Shown piece after piece: positions 37,537-47,274 of a DNA stretch of 64,000 bases. How positions within the stretch are numbered: the stretch's first letter is position 1; every line of letters starts with the position of its first letter. A program made the position numbers and the translations under genes. The notes under the pieces were generated by a model that was not told where the DNA came from, made no database searches, and saw only the letters and a program-made list of their open reading frames with translations. Source of the stretch: Bacteroidales bacterium (GTDB lineage: Bacteria; Bacteroidota; Bacteroidia; Bacteroidales; F082); NCBI GenBank assembly GCA_017466405.1, contig JAFTUF010000013.1:55603-119602 (forward strand), given 5' to 3'.

Positions 37537-38112
37537 ATGACGAGCAATCTTTACATTATCAGTGGATGTAACGGAGCTGGCAAGACCACAGCTTCGTGTA
37601 CTGTATTACCTGATATTTTGGAATGTAAGGAATTTGTTAATGCAGATGAAATAGCAAAAGGACTATCTCCTTTTAATCCTGGAAGCGTATCAATAGAAGC
37701 TGGACGTATAATGTTATACAGAATAGAGGAATTGTTAAATCGAAATGAGACATTCTCTATAGAAACAACGCTTGCTACAAAGTCATATATCAATTTGGTG
37801 AGGAAAGCTCAGAAAAAAGGGTATCATGTACATCTGATATTTTTCTGGCTTGAAACTCCAGAATTGGCAGTTCAACGTGTGGCAGAACGTGTTAGCAATG
37901 GCGGACACAACGTCCCTTCAAATGTGATTAAGCGCAGATATGTCGCAGGGATTAGAAATCTTTTTAATATTTTTATGAACGAAGTTGATGTTTGGGCTAT
38001 ATACGATAATAGTTGTACACCGCGTACTTTTGTGGCAAAAGGCGGCAGGGCGATAGGTGTTGATATAGTCTCAGAAACGATATATAACAAAATAAAGAAT
38101 TATGTCGAATAA
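37537..38112 (+). CDS. Zeta-toxin-family P-loop kinase
   Basis: 191 residues from the ATG at 37537; a TTG nine bases upstream overlaps the -7 box and is rejected. The Walker A motif is SGCNGAGKTT (Lys16); FVNADEIAKGLSPFN carries the substrate-site N-A-D of zeta/AAA_33 kinases, and ETTLATKSY the following conserved E-T-T. LIFFWLETPELAVQRVAERV and GGHNVPSNVIKRRY match the lid region. Zeta toxins phosphorylate UDP-GlcNAc and block cell-wall synthesis; chromosomal relatives may have other substrates. A small gene overlaps its 3' end by 11 nt. Toxicity is not proven. Confidence 0.8.
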   Translation: MTSNLYIISGCNGAGKTTASCTVLPDILECKEFVNADEIAKGLSPFNPGSVSIEAGRIMLYRIEELLNRNETFSIETTLATKSYINLVRKAQKKGYHVHLIFFWLETPELAVQRVAERVSNGGHNVPSNVIKRRYVAGIRNLFNIFMNEVDVWAIYDNSCTPRTFVAKGGRAIGVDIVSETIYNKIKNYVE

Positions 38113-38287
38113 AGAAATAAACGAATTTGTAGAGAAACTTAATGCAGGATTGGAATTAGCTGAGAAACGTATGTTGCAAGAGAAATCGTTGCGAGGCGAA
38201 TCGGTGGTGGTTTATACAGAAGAGAAAGGAATACAACACATTCCAGCCAGCAAGATCGTAGCAAGCAACGTTATATTCCAGAATTAA
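38102..38287 (+). CDS. Small protein overlapping the zeta-like kinase, candidate antitoxin or partner
   Basis: 61 residues; its ATG lies 11 nt inside the upstream gene, implying translational coupling. The N-terminal half (EINEFVEKLNAGLELAEKRM) is a charged amphipathic helix, and the C-terminal half is beta-like (ESVVVYTEEKGIQHIPASKI). No DNA-binding motif is evident. The tight overlap with a toxin-like kinase suggests an immunity or regulatory partner, with the gene order reversed from classical epsilon-zeta. No sequence family was recognised. Confidence 0.6.
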   Translation: MSNKEINEFVEKLNAGLELAEKRMLQEKSLRGESVVVYTEEKGIQHIPASKIVASNVIFQN

Positions 38288-38303
38288 TGGCGTAACTTTT
38301 TGA

Positions 38304-39563
38304 TTACAAAATATTCATTCTGTTAGCATCTTGTTTCAGGAAAACGAAAAACATTAGGCTGAACATCAATAAACTCGATCCGCCGTAGCTCATAAACGGC
38401 AGAGGAATTCCGATGACCGGCATCAAGCCTATTGTCATTCCGATGTTTACCATGAGATGGAAGAACATTATCGACGCTATGGCATAGCCGTAAATCCTGC
38501 TGAAAGAAGAGCGCAGCCTTTCAGCAAGCAGTATGATCCTAACAAGAAAAGCAAAGTATAGTGATAATAAAACAAACGAACCTATAAAACCAAACTCTTC
38601 TCCTATAGTACAGAAAATAAAGTCGGTGTGTTGCTCTGGAACGAAGTCATATTTCGTCATCGTACCTTGCATATAGCCTTTGCCAGTAAAACCGCCAGAG
38701 CCAATGGCAATCTTCGACTGATGTAAATTATACCCAACACCATAAATATCTTTCTCTATACCTAATATAATGTTGATACGCGTTCTCTGATGTTGTTTCA
38801 AGACTTCATAAAAAAAGAAATCAACAGAGAAAACCATCACAGCTGAGATAAAGAGAGCTGCTATTAATTTCCATATATTTTTCTTTGTCCTCTCTATCAG
38901 AAAAAGAAGTCCCACAAAAACAACAAGAAGTCCTATAAGAACATACCACTTTGAGAAATACAGAGTTAACAGGAATAATGTCACAGCGAAGAGTCCTACT
39001 AATAATATCTTTCCCGACATTCCTTCGCGATAGAAAACGAGGATAAAGACCAAGAAAACTAGTGCAGAGCCAGCATCGCCCTGAGCTAAGATAAGCATTA
39101 TCGGCAGCAATACCATTGCGTATGCCTTCATCTGAGTTTTTATTTGAGAGAAGTCGGTGTTGATGTCGCCGAGAAAATGAGCTACAGCCAATGCCGTCCC
39201 GAATTTGGCAAACTCGGAAGGCTGGAATGAAAATCCGCCTAATTGGATCCAAGAGCGAGAACCTGCTATTGTCGTTCCACCTACTAAGACATATAAGAGC
39301 AAAAATATTGAAAATCCATATATTACATATGCGAAGGTGTTAAAGAATTTGGCGTCGATAAGCATAATGATGAAACCTATAAAGAGACTCACTCCAACGA
39401 ACAGAGCCTGTTTTCCATAATGTTGCGAAATATCTAACAAACTTGGATGTGCCTCGTTGAAAGCAGCAGCATAAATTGTCAAGACTCCGATAACTACTAA
39501 TGCTAAGTACATCAGCAACAAAGCCCAGTCTATTTTTCCTATTATATTATTTCTTGTAGTCAT
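38304..39563 (-). CDS. rodA: Rod-shape-determining SEDS glycosyltransferase RodA
   Basis: 419 residues from the ATG at 39563; a TTG at 39584 lies in repeat-derived sequence. About ten membrane segments are visible. SEDS hallmarks are GSRSWIQLGGFSFQPSEFAK, AQGDAGSALVF (with the catalytic-site Asp), VPEQHTDFIFCTIGEEFGF and PLPFMSYGGSS. RodA polymerises lipid II during elongation together with the class B PBP2 encoded immediately upstream. The usual mreBCD genes are not adjacent. Confidence 0.95.
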   Translation of the reverse strand: MTTRNNIIGKIDWALLLMYLALVVIGVLTIYAAAFNEAHPSLLDISQHYGKQALFVGVSLFIGFIIMLIDAKFFNTFAYVIYGFSIFLLLYVLVGGTTIAGSRSWIQLGGFSFQPSEFAKFGTALAVAHFLGDINTDFSQIKTQMKAYAMVLLPIMLILAQGDAGSALVFLVFILVFYREGMSGKILLVGLFAVTLFLLTLYFSKWYVLIGLLVVFVGLLFLIERTKKNIWKLIAALFISAVMVFSVDFFFYEVLKQHQRTRINIILGIEKDIYGVGYNLHQSKIAIGSGGFTGKGYMQGTMTKYDFVPEQHTDFIFCTIGEEFGFIGSFVLLSLYFAFLVRIILLAERLRSSFSRIYGYAIASIMFFHLMVNIGMTIGLMPVIGIPLPFMSYGGSSLLMFSLMFFVFLKQDANRMNIL

Positions 39564-39579
39564 TATTTTGCCTTCGGCG

Positions 39580-39603
39580 GACAACAGACAACAGTCAACT
39601 GTC
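39580..39603. repeat. Heptamer array, TGTTGTC family (inverted), 3 units
   Basis: GACAACA, GACAACA, GTCAACT, GTC, in the gap between mrdA and rodA. Confidence 0.85.
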
Positions 39604-39616
39604 TATGTCCGTATTA

Positions 39617-41422
39617 TTACTTTTCTATAAATCTCTTCTCTTTATTTGTATTTTTTATATAACCTCTTAAGTATTTCTCTATCATTAGACTTGCTATAGG
39701 TGCAGCCCATTGTGAACCGAATCCGGCGTTTTCTACTACTACAGCGATAGCAATCTGCGGGTTGTCGGCAGGAGCGAAGCCCATAAACATAGAGTGATCG
39801 TCGCCGTGAGGATTTTCGGCTGTGCCTGTCTTGCCCGCCACTTGAATACTATCTATCTTAGAAAAACGTGCTGTACCTCCTTCGCCTTCAAAAACACGAC
39901 ACATTCCAATCTTCACGTCTTTGAAATGTTCCTGCTTTATATCAATAACTCTTTTCGTTGTCATTATGGAGTCGATAGGTGTGCCGTCGCTGAACGATTT
40001 AATGAAATGAGGAGGATAATAAAAACCCTCGTTTCCAATGGCGGCTGCCATGTTCGCAAGTTGAAGTGGAGTAACGAGAATCTCACCTTGTCCTATACTT
40101 AACGACCTAATCGTTAATGCGTTCCATACACCACCATACATCTTGTCGTAGAATGAACTCTTAGGAATGTTGCCTGACACTTCAGCTGGTATATCAGTCT
40201 TATATGTACTTCCCAATCCAAAACTAACTACCAAATCATACCAGAAAGAATAGGCTTCTTTTGATGAAGCGAAGCTATGTGAAGCAAACATTTCTCTAAA
40301 TGCCTCCCAAAAATATGGGTTGCAAGAGTTTTCTATTGCTTCATGAAGAGCCACTGGACTGTTATGATAGTGTGTGCAACGTATTGGTTGACTTTCTGTT
40401 CCGTCGCATGGAAAAGTACTACTTGAGTTGATAACCCCGCTTTGAAGAGCTATCAAACCGTTTACCATTTTAAATGTTGAACCAGGAGGATAGATGCCAC
40501 TTGTGGCGCGATTGAAAAGTGGTTTGAGACTATCGTTTAAAAGTTTTGTATAATTCTCGCCTCTCACTCTGCCGACAAGTTCATTAGGGTCATAATAAGG
40601 ACTTGTCACCATCGCAAGTATCTGTCCTGTAGAAGGTTCTATAGCAACGATGGAACCTATTCTATTTTTCATGAGAGCTTCGCCATACGACTGCAGCTCA
40701 GTATCAAGGCCTAAATAAATATCTTTTCCCGCAGTAGGCAGAGTGTCAAATCTACCATCCATGAAATGCTCTTTCTCTCTATTATGAACATCGACAAAGA
40801 TGATTTTCAGACCTTTCTCACCTCTAAGCTCATTCTCATAGAAATATTCAATCCCGGATTTACCAATATAATCGCCAGCTTTATAATAAGAATCCCTTTC
40901 CAAATCCTTCTTATTGACTTCTCCGATATTACCTAAGACGTGAGCAGCAACAGGATGTGGATAATTTCTTATGGAACGTGTCTGGAAATAAAATCCGGGG
41001 AATTGATGAAGTTTTTCGGCTATTCTTCCATATTCCTCTTTGGTTATCTGAGGCATAAAAATGGATGGACTGAAAGATGAGTATCGTCTTGCTTTTTTCA
41101 TCCTTTCATTGAAAAACTCACGCGAAATATTTAAAGCTGAACAAAAGCCAAGGGTGTCTAGTTTCTTAACCTGTTTAGGTACAACCATCAAGTCATATAT
41201 AGCTTCGTTATACACTAAAATATTCCCATCACGATCGAATATTCCTCCCCTAGCAGGATATAGCGTGATGTGACGTATAGTGTTGTTATCAGATGATGCC
41301 TTATATGATTGATCTACAATTTGAATCATAAATAACTTTACTAACAGAATCATCACCACAATAAAAAATATTGCGATTACGACATACTTCCTTGACGAAT
41401 AATTGACTCTGTTTTTTATCAT
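39617..41422 (-). CDS. mrdA: Penicillin-binding protein 2 (elongasome transpeptidase)
   Basis: 601 residues. A cytoplasmic tail and one membrane helix (~13-33) are followed by a dimerisation domain (YPARGGIFDRDGNILVYN) and the transpeptidase domain with S315-TFK318, S366-C-N368 and K531-TG (AGKTGTAENPHGDDHSMFMG). It cross-links peptidoglycan with RodA. The gap to rodA contains only a heptamer array. Confidence 0.95.
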   Translation of the reverse strand: MIKNRVNYSSRKYVVIAIFFIVVMILLVKLFMIQIVDQSYKASSDNNTIRHITLYPARGGIFDRDGNILVYNEAIYDLMVVPKQVKKLDTLGFCSALNISREFFNERMKKARRYSSFSPSIFMPQITKEEYGRIAEKLHQFPGFYFQTRSIRNYPHPVAAHVLGNIGEVNKKDLERDSYYKAGDYIGKSGIEYFYENELRGEKGLKIIFVDVHNREKEHFMDGRFDTLPTAGKDIYLGLDTELQSYGEALMKNRIGSIVAIEPSTGQILAMVTSPYYDPNELVGRVRGENYTKLLNDSLKPLFNRATSGIYPPGSTFKMVNGLIALQSGVINSSSTFPCDGTESQPIRCTHYHNSPVALHEAIENSCNPYFWEAFREMFASHSFASSKEAYSFWYDLVVSFGLGSTYKTDIPAEVSGNIPKSSFYDKMYGGVWNALTIRSLSIGQGEILVTPLQLANMAAAIGNEGFYYPPHFIKSFSDGTPIDSIMTTKRVIDIKQEHFKDVKIGMCRVFEGEGGTARFSKIDSIQVAGKTGTAENPHGDDHSMFMGFAPADNPQIAIAVVVENAGFGSQWAAPIASLMIEKYLRGYIKNTNKEKRFIEK

Positions 41423-41528
41423 GATTCAGACAAATTTTTACGGTAACAAAATTAAGAAAAATACATCAATAAAAAATGTCGTTTGAAAGGAAAAAAGTGT
41501 TAAATTCGCAGTTTGAAATATAATACCA

Positions 41529-42023
41529 ATGCGCTACATTTTTAATATATTGATAGTATCAATGCTTTTATTTACATCTTGCAAAAAGGAACAAGATAAA
41601 GTGGTGATTTCTAAAGAGTTTCAAAATAAAGAATGGTCGAGATTCGATTACCTTATGGGAGAGTTTGATGTCAAGGATCTATCGGCAAAGTACGACGTTG
41701 TTATAGAAGTGAAAGTCACTGGCGACTATCCTAGTGCATACGCTAACAGTAATGATGAAAGTCGCTTTTTGTTCAATTTGACAATAAAAGACCCTAATGG
41801 AGATAGTTCTCGCTCAAGAAATTTCCAATTTAATTTGAAAGATAAAGACGGAAATTGGAAAGCCGAAAATAATAACGGCACATACATTTTCAAATTGCCT
41901 CTTTACGACGAAATGATATTTGGACAAACAGGTTTACACGTCTTCAAAATAGAAAATAAATATCCTAAGGATCCGTTATACGGAATAGAAAGTGTCAATC
42001 TGAAATGTGTTAGTGCTAAATAA
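41529..42023 (+). CDS. GldH-like lipoprotein
   Basis: 164 residues with lipobox LLFTSC (Cys18). The layout of a strand-rich domain containing EFQNKEWSRFDYL, VVIEVKVTGDYPSAYANSN, LFNLTIKDPNGD, FNLKDKDGNWKAENN and a final G-x-H-x-F-K-I-E-N strand resembles the gliding-motility/T9SS lipoprotein GldH, including the R-x-x-x-Y-P-Y-x-N-type centre and the K-D-G-x-W turn. Similarity was judged by eye. It is transcribed divergently from mrdA and 16 nt ahead of the polysaccharide-export gene. Confidence 0.5.
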   Translation: MRYIFNILIVSMLLFTSCKKEQDKVVISKEFQNKEWSRFDYLMGEFDVKDLSAKYDVVIEVKVTGDYPSAYANSNDESRFLFNLTIKDPNGDSSRSRNFQFNLKDKDGNWKAENNNGTYIFKLPLYDEMIFGQTGLHVFKIENKYPKDPLYGIESVNLKCVSAK

Positions 42024-42039
42024 AAAATTACTATAACTT

Positions 42040-42858
42040 ATGAGAAGGATTTTTTTAATTTTAAGTGTTATTGCAATTGTAGGAACATCTGTATTCACAT
42101 CATGTGTCCCTCAGAAAAGAATCTTGTATTTGCAAAACGAACAGATGTTAACCGACAGTGCTTTCATGTCTATTGAATATGAAAACGAGCGTACATTCAA
42201 CTACAAAGTTCAGCCAGGTGATAACCTGTATATCAGAATAGCAAGTCTTGACGAAAAATTCGCAGCATACTTCAACTTCATGAACCAAGGAGGTTACATG
42301 AATACATCAACTCAATATAGCAGCGGTAATGCTTCTATTTATCTCAACGGATATACTGTTGGAGCTGACGGCAACATCGATCTTCCTTTCGTAGGTGATG
42401 TGTTGGTGAAAGACTTGACTATTGATGAGATACAGTCTAGAATTCAAGTCATCATGAACGAATACCTCAAAGAGACCGTTGTTTATGTAAAGCTTGGAGT
42501 TTTCAATCTTACAATACTTGGTGAGGTGTTACGCCCAGGACAATATCAGATTTATCAATCAGACATCAATATCTTCCAGGCTATAGCATTGGCAGGTAAT
42601 GCAACAGACTTCGCAAATAAGGCCAATATTAAAATCATACACCAAACACCAAAAGGCTCCCAGATAGCAAGAGTAAACCTCAACGATGCTGACATACTCT
42701 CATCTCCTGAATATTACTTGAAACCTAACGATATTATTTATGTCGAACCATTGAAGACCAAACAATTCGGATTTACCAGCGTTCCTTACGGAACTATTAT
42801 CTCCGCAATATCTCTCTTGATTACATGTTTCACATTCGTTATCGTTTACATGAAATAA
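42040..42858 (+). CDS. Wza-type polysaccharide export lipoprotein
   Basis: 272 residues. The lipobox VFTSC gives Cys22; FNYKVQPGDNLYIRIASLDE starts the polysaccharide biosynthesis/export domain, VGADGNIDLPFVGDVLVKDL is its core, and VNLTILGEVLRPGQYQIY-like sequence (TILGEVLRPGQYQIY) is the SLBB domain. A C-terminal hydrophobic helix (VPYGTIISAISLLITCFTFV) ends the protein, as in Bacteroidota capsule exporters. It forms the outer-membrane channel partner of the Wzc-type protein encoded next. Confidence 0.9.
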   Translation: MRRIFLILSVIAIVGTSVFTSCVPQKRILYLQNEQMLTDSAFMSIEYENERTFNYKVQPGDNLYIRIASLDEKFAAYFNFMNQGGYMNTSTQYSSGNASIYLNGYTVGADGNIDLPFVGDVLVKDLTIDEIQSRIQVIMNEYLKETVVYVKLGVFNLTILGEVLRPGQYQIYQSDINIFQAIALAGNATDFANKANIKIIHQTPKGSQIARVNLNDADILSSPEYYLKPNDIIYVEPLKTKQFGFTSVPYGTIISAISLLITCFTFVIVYMK

Positions 42859-42890
42859 AATTTAAATCATCGATATAAAATACTAAATAT

Positions 42891-45365
42891 ATGAATAATA
42901 CTGAATTACAAAACAAACCTCAATATCAAGAAGAAGAAACATTAGACTTAAAAGTCATCATCATTAAGATTTTAAGCTATTGGTACCTTTTTGCAATAGG
43001 CGTAATTGTTGCATTGGCTATTGGTTTTATCTATAACAGATACACCCCAAGTGTATATCAAGCATCTGCATCAGTATTTGTCAAAGAGGATAAGATGGGT
43101 ATTGACCCAACTTCAATGATGACAGGCTTGACATTTAAGAGCAATATCAATATTGATAACGAAATAGGCATCCTTCAGTCGTTTAGCCTAAGAGAGAGAA
43201 CTATCAAGGAATTAGATTTCTTCAATGTATCTTATTACGTGAAAGGTCGTCTTGCAAAAAGAGAATTATACAAAAGCACACCTTTCAACGTGGAATTAGA
43301 CTACGATACCTTACAGGTTGTTGGTAATGAATATCATATAGAATTCATCGATAACGAATCATATCGATTAAAATCTAAAGAAGGAAAATATTCTATTTAT
43401 AATTATGAAACTGACAACAACATTGGTCCTATAGAAATGCCAGATTATGAAGGCATATATCGTTTTGGCGAATGGGTGAATAATGGATACAACAAATTCA
43501 GAATAATCCTCAATAGCAACTATAATCCAGACCCTGAAGAAGAATTTGTGCCTAAATATAGTTTTGTGGTGAAAAGCCGCTTGTCACTCATAGCTGAAAT
43601 GAGCAGTTTGTCTATCGCTCAAAGTACAAAGAATTCTTCAATATTAAATCTTTCAATACAAGGATATAATGCTAACAAGATTACAGATTATCTTAATCAG
43701 TTGTTAAATGAATACATGGAAAGAAACTTGGAACAAAAGAACCTCGTTTCTGAAAATACAGTCATCTTTATCGACGAACAGTTAATAGGTATCCAAGATT
43801 CTTTGCATAAGGCAGAGACAGACCTTCAGGTTTTCCAAGAAGGCAACGATTTCATGGACTTGAGTGCCCAATCAAGTGAGATGTTCAACCGTCTTAAAGA
43901 AATAGAAAGACGTAAGTCGGAACTGGAATTGAGCATTAAATATTACATCAACCTCCAAGATTATATCAACAAGAATATCGACGACTTGAATAAACTTGTT
44001 GTGCCAAGTGCTATGGGTATCCAAGACCAGATGCTTAACAAACTTGTTTTGGAATTGGTAGCATTATCATCTGAAAAAGCTAAGCAGCTGGCTACATCGA
44101 CAGAGAAAAACCCTGTGATTCAAACAATCGACGAACGCATTATCCAAACCAAAAAACAATTGTTGGAAAATATCACCAATATGATCAACAACACTAATGT
44201 AACTATAGAAGAGTTGACGAATCAGATTCTCTCATACGAGGAACAAATCAAGTTACTTCCAACAACACAACGTGCTTATTTAGGATATGAACGTAAGTTC
44301 GCTCTCAATGATGAACTTTATAAATTCTTGATGCAGAAACGTGCTGAGGCGCAAATCGTCATGGCAAGTAACAGCCCTGATAACAGCGTGATCGACGAAG
44401 CACGCGTCTCAAGAGCTCGCAAGGTGGCTCCAAGAAGCATGATGGTTTATCTTGTTTGTGTAGTGTTAGGATGCGGCATCCCAGCAGCTTTTATCTTCCT
44501 CAAAGAAATACTTAACACTAAGGTCATCGAAAGAAGCGACATAGAAAAGATCACAAAACTACCTATCATAGGTCAAATTCCTTATACAAGTCCTAGGGAC
44601 TCTAATGCAAGCTCGACATTCGTAATAGATTCACCTAAATCTCCTGTGTCGGAAGCATTCAGATCAATCAGAACTAATATAGAATATATCGTTAAAGGTA
44701 AGGACAAATGTATATTCTCTGTTATCTCCGACTCTCCAGGTATCGGTAAGACATATATCTCTATCAATATGGCTTCCATCTACGCTATGTATGGAAAGAA
44801 AACAGCCTTGATAGGTATGGACTTACGTAAACCTCGTCTATACCAAGAGTTCGGATTGTCGAACAAGGTGGGTGTAAGTTCTTATTTGGTAGGAAAAGCT
44901 TCTATCGACGAGATTATACAACCTTCAGGCAAGTTACCTAACTTGGATATTATCACAGCCGGTCCTGTGCCTCCAAATCCAGCTGAACTCATCGCTTCAG
45001 ATCGCTGTGCTAAAATGTTTGAGGAACTGAAAGAGAGATACGATTACATTATCGTCGATACTCCTCCGCTCTTGTGTGTAACAGACGCCTTGTTGTTGAT
45101 GAAATTTGTTGATACTTCAATATTCGTAGTTCGTCAAGATGTTACAAATAAAAAAGCTCTTGAAGTCGTTGTCAACGATTTGGAACAACGTAACTATAGT
45201 GTCAGTTTAGTCGTTAATGGTATCAATTACCAAGGAAGTTACGGATATCGTTATAGTTACGGCTACGGAGGTTATGGCTATGGCTATGGTTACGGCTACG
45301 GAAGAGGTTATGGCTATGGATACGGCTATTATGACGAAGAACATGACCCTAAACGTAAGAAGTGA
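42891..45365 (+). CDS. Wzc-type chain-length determinant/tyrosine kinase with Gly-Tyr tail
   Basis: 824 residues. The N-terminal Wzz domain has membrane segment LFAIGVIVALAIGFIY; a long coiled-coil region runs ~270-460; a second membrane helix (MMVYLVCVVLGCGIPAAFIF) precedes the cytoplasmic BY-kinase domain with Walker A SPGIGKTYIS (~614-623), Walker A' LIGMDLRKPRLY and Walker B YIIVDTPP (~720). The last ~45 residues are almost entirely Gly-Tyr repeats (YGYGYGYGYGRGYGYGYGYY), the autophosphorylated tyrosine cluster in an extreme form. It controls polymerisation and export of capsule or exopolysaccharide with the Wza-type protein. Confidence 0.92.
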   Translation: MNNTELQNKPQYQEEETLDLKVIIIKILSYWYLFAIGVIVALAIGFIYNRYTPSVYQASASVFVKEDKMGIDPTSMMTGLTFKSNINIDNEIGILQSFSLRERTIKELDFFNVSYYVKGRLAKRELYKSTPFNVELDYDTLQVVGNEYHIEFIDNESYRLKSKEGKYSIYNYETDNNIGPIEMPDYEGIYRFGEWVNNGYNKFRIILNSNYNPDPEEEFVPKYSFVVKSRLSLIAEMSSLSIAQSTKNSSILNLSIQGYNANKITDYLNQLLNEYMERNLEQKNLVSENTVIFIDEQLIGIQDSLHKAETDLQVFQEGNDFMDLSAQSSEMFNRLKEIERRKSELELSIKYYINLQDYINKNIDDLNKLVVPSAMGIQDQMLNKLVLELVALSSEKAKQLATSTEKNPVIQTIDERIIQTKKQLLENITNMINNTNVTIEELTNQILSYEEQIKLLPTTQRAYLGYERKFALNDELYKFLMQKRAEAQIVMASNSPDNSVIDEARVSRARKVAPRSMMVYLVCVVLGCGIPAAFIFLKEILNTKVIERSDIEKITKLPIIGQIPYTSPRDSNASSTFVIDSPKSPVSEAFRSIRTNIEYIVKGKDKCIFSVISDSPGIGKTYISINMASIYAMYGKKTALIGMDLRKPRLYQEFGLSNKVGVSSYLVGKASIDEIIQPSGKLPNLDIITAGPVPPNPAELIASDRCAKMFEELKERYDYIIVDTPPLLCVTDALLLMKFVDTSIFVVRQDVTNKKALEVVVNDLEQRNYSVSLVVNGINYQGSYGYRYSYGYGGYGYGYGYGYGRGYGYGYGYYDEEHDPKRKK

Positions 45366-45377
45366 TAAGTTCATTTT

Positions 45378-45908
45378 ATGACAAAACCAAAAGAAGATAA
45401 GAAATGGTTCGCTATCTATGTTAGATCGAGATTTGAGAAGAAAGTTCTTCAAAGTCTTGCTGACATAGGCATCGAATCATTTCTTCCTTTAATATCAAGA
45501 ATAAAACGATGGAGCGACCGCATGAAAAGGGTGGAAGAACCGTTGTTTCGTTCTTATCTCTTTGTTCGGATCCAACCAAATGATGAAACAGCAAAACTAA
45601 ATGTAAAGAAGGTGTCTGGAGTGGTGAGATTTGTTTCTATAAAAGATGTCCCTGTTCCAGTGCCAGATAACCAAATTGCAGCAATAAAAGCTTACATAGC
45701 AGACAATACCCTCCACGAAGTTAATTGCGAAGATTATAAAGAAGGTGAATTGGTAATCATAAAATCAGGACACTTAAGAGACTTGATAGGACGATTTGTT
45801 AAAATAAATGGTAAGCATCGCGTCATTATAAACATAGAATCTGTAGGACAATCGCTGCCAATAGACGTGCCTATTTCAAATATTGAAGTATATAAAGAAG
45901 GAACATAA
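45378..45908 (+). CDS. NusG-family (UpxY/RfaH-like) antitermination factor
   Basis: 176 residues. KKWFAIYVRSRFEKKVLQSL opens the NGN domain, PLFRSYLFVRIQPND and VSGVVRFVSIKDVPVPV complete it, and the C-terminal KOW motif is EGELVIIKSGHLRDLIGRFV. Specialised paralogs of this type (UpxY) promote read-through of capsule operons in Bacteroides. Here it is the last gene of the wza-wzc unit and is followed immediately by a terminator, whereas UpxY genes normally lead their operons. It may act on a locus elsewhere. Confidence 0.88.
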   Translation: MTKPKEDKKWFAIYVRSRFEKKVLQSLADIGIESFLPLISRIKRWSDRMKRVEEPLFRSYLFVRIQPNDETAKLNVKKVSGVVRFVSIKDVPVPVPDNQIAAIKAYIADNTLHEVNCEDYKEGELVIIKSGHLRDLIGRFVKINGKHRVIINIESVGQSLPIDVPISNIEVYKEGT

Positions 45909-45939
45909 AAATCATATTGATATTATGTTCCTTTTTTTT
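45898..45939 (+). terminator. Intrinsic terminator after the NusG-like gene
   Basis: AAGGAACATAA (45898-45908, including the stop codon) pairs perfectly with TTATGTTCCTT (45923-45933), then T-rich to 45939. Confidence 0.85.
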
Positions 45940-45957
45940 ATTAAAGATCTAAATAAC

Positions 45958-47205
45958 TTACTTTATCGCTGCTATGCCAGGGAGCTCTTTTCCTTCAATG
46001 GCTTCCAACAATGCACCACCTCCCGTTGAAACGTATGAAACATCATCCGACATTCCGAACTTGTTGATACATGCAACAGAATCGCCGCCGCCAATCAGTG
46101 AGAACGCTCCGTTCTTGGTGGCTTCAACGATAGCTTCGGCAATAGCGCGTGAACCGTTAGAGAAGTTGTCGAATTCGAATACACCACATGGTCCATTCCA
46201 TAAAATAGTCTTGGAATTCTTAATAACTTCACCAAATAATTCTCTTGTCTTTGGACCGATATCCATACCTTCGTAAGCTTCAGGAATATCCATTGGATCA
46301 ACGATTAATGTGTTGGCGTTGTTGCTGAAATCGTCGGCGACGACAGCGTCGATGGCTAATACCAAATTGACGCCTTTTTCTTTAGCCTTGTCTAAGATAG
46401 AAAGTGCTAAATCCAATTTGTCGTTTTCACATATTGACTTGCCGATGTTTCCTCCAAGAGCTTTTTTGAATGTATATGTCATTCCTCCGCAGAGAATTAA
46501 GTTGTCAACTTTAGTAAGGAGATTTTCAATAATCTCAATCTTCGTTGATACTTTCGAACCTCCCATTATTGCGGTGAAAGGACGTTTGATGTCTTTCATG
46601 ACTTTGTCAATTGCCTCGACTTCCTTGCCCATGAGGAAGCCGTACATCTTATGTTCGCTGTCGAAATAATCTGCTATGAGAGCTGTTGAGGCATGAGCAC
46701 GGTGTGCAGTTCCAAAAGCGTCGTTGATATAATAATCGGCGTATGAAGCCAATGTTTTGGTAAATTCTTTCTGACTCTCTTTCAAGGCTTTCTTAGCTTC
46801 GTCATAACCTTCTTCACCTTTTTCTATGCCACGAACCTTACCTTCTTCTTCAGCATAAAAACGAAGGTTTTCAAGCAAAACAACATCGCCAGCTTTCATC
46901 GCAGCGATTGTTTCTGAAGCCTTCATGCAATCTTCAGCGAAGATGACTTCCTTGCCAATCACCTGACTCAGGTAATTCACAATATGTTTAAGAGAATATT
47001 TCTCATCTGGATTTTTCTTAGGACGTCCAAGATGTGACATCAAGATAAGCATTCCGCCATCGTTGATGACTTTGTTGATAGTAGGCATTGCAGCACGAAT
47101 ACGAGTGTCGTCAGTAATGTTAAAGTTTTCATCTAATGGAACATTGAAGTCAACGCGAACAATAACGCGCTTTCCATCGAAATTGACTTGTTCTATGTTT
47201 TTCAT
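45958..47205 (-). CDS. pgk: Phosphoglycerate kinase
   Basis: 415 residues. [59 protein letters not shown] and the C-terminal [13 protein letters not shown] are standard PGK motifs. It transfers phosphate from 1,3-bisphosphoglycerate to ADP in glycolysis. It is transcribed convergently with the capsule-export unit. The window also holds pfkA and gpmA, but they are not linked to it. Confidence 0.97.
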   Translation of the reverse strand: MKNIEQVNFDGKRVIVRVDFNVPLDENFNITDDTRIRAAMPTINKVINDGGMLILMSHLGRPKKNPDEKYSLKHIVNYLSQVIGKEVIFAEDCMKASETIAAMKAGDVVLLENLRFYAEEEGKVRGIEKGEEGYDEAKKALKESQKEFTKTLASYADYYINDAFGTAHRAHASTALIADYFDSEHKMYGFLMGKEVEAIDKVMKDIKRPFTAIMGGSKVSTKIEIIENLLTKVDNLILCGGMTYTFKKALGGNIGKSICENDKLDLALSILDKAKEKGVNLVLAIDAVVADDFSNNANTLIVDPMDIPEAYEGMDIGPKTRELFGEVIKNSKTILWNGPCGVFEFDNFSNGSRAIAEAIVEATKNGAFSLIGGGDSVACINKFGMSDDVSYVSTGGGALLEAIEGKELPGIAAIK

Positions 47206-47274
47206 ATATTTATAATTTTAGGATTTACTTAATTTATATTAACTTAAAAAATGTATAAAACACCCTTTGGTCTT

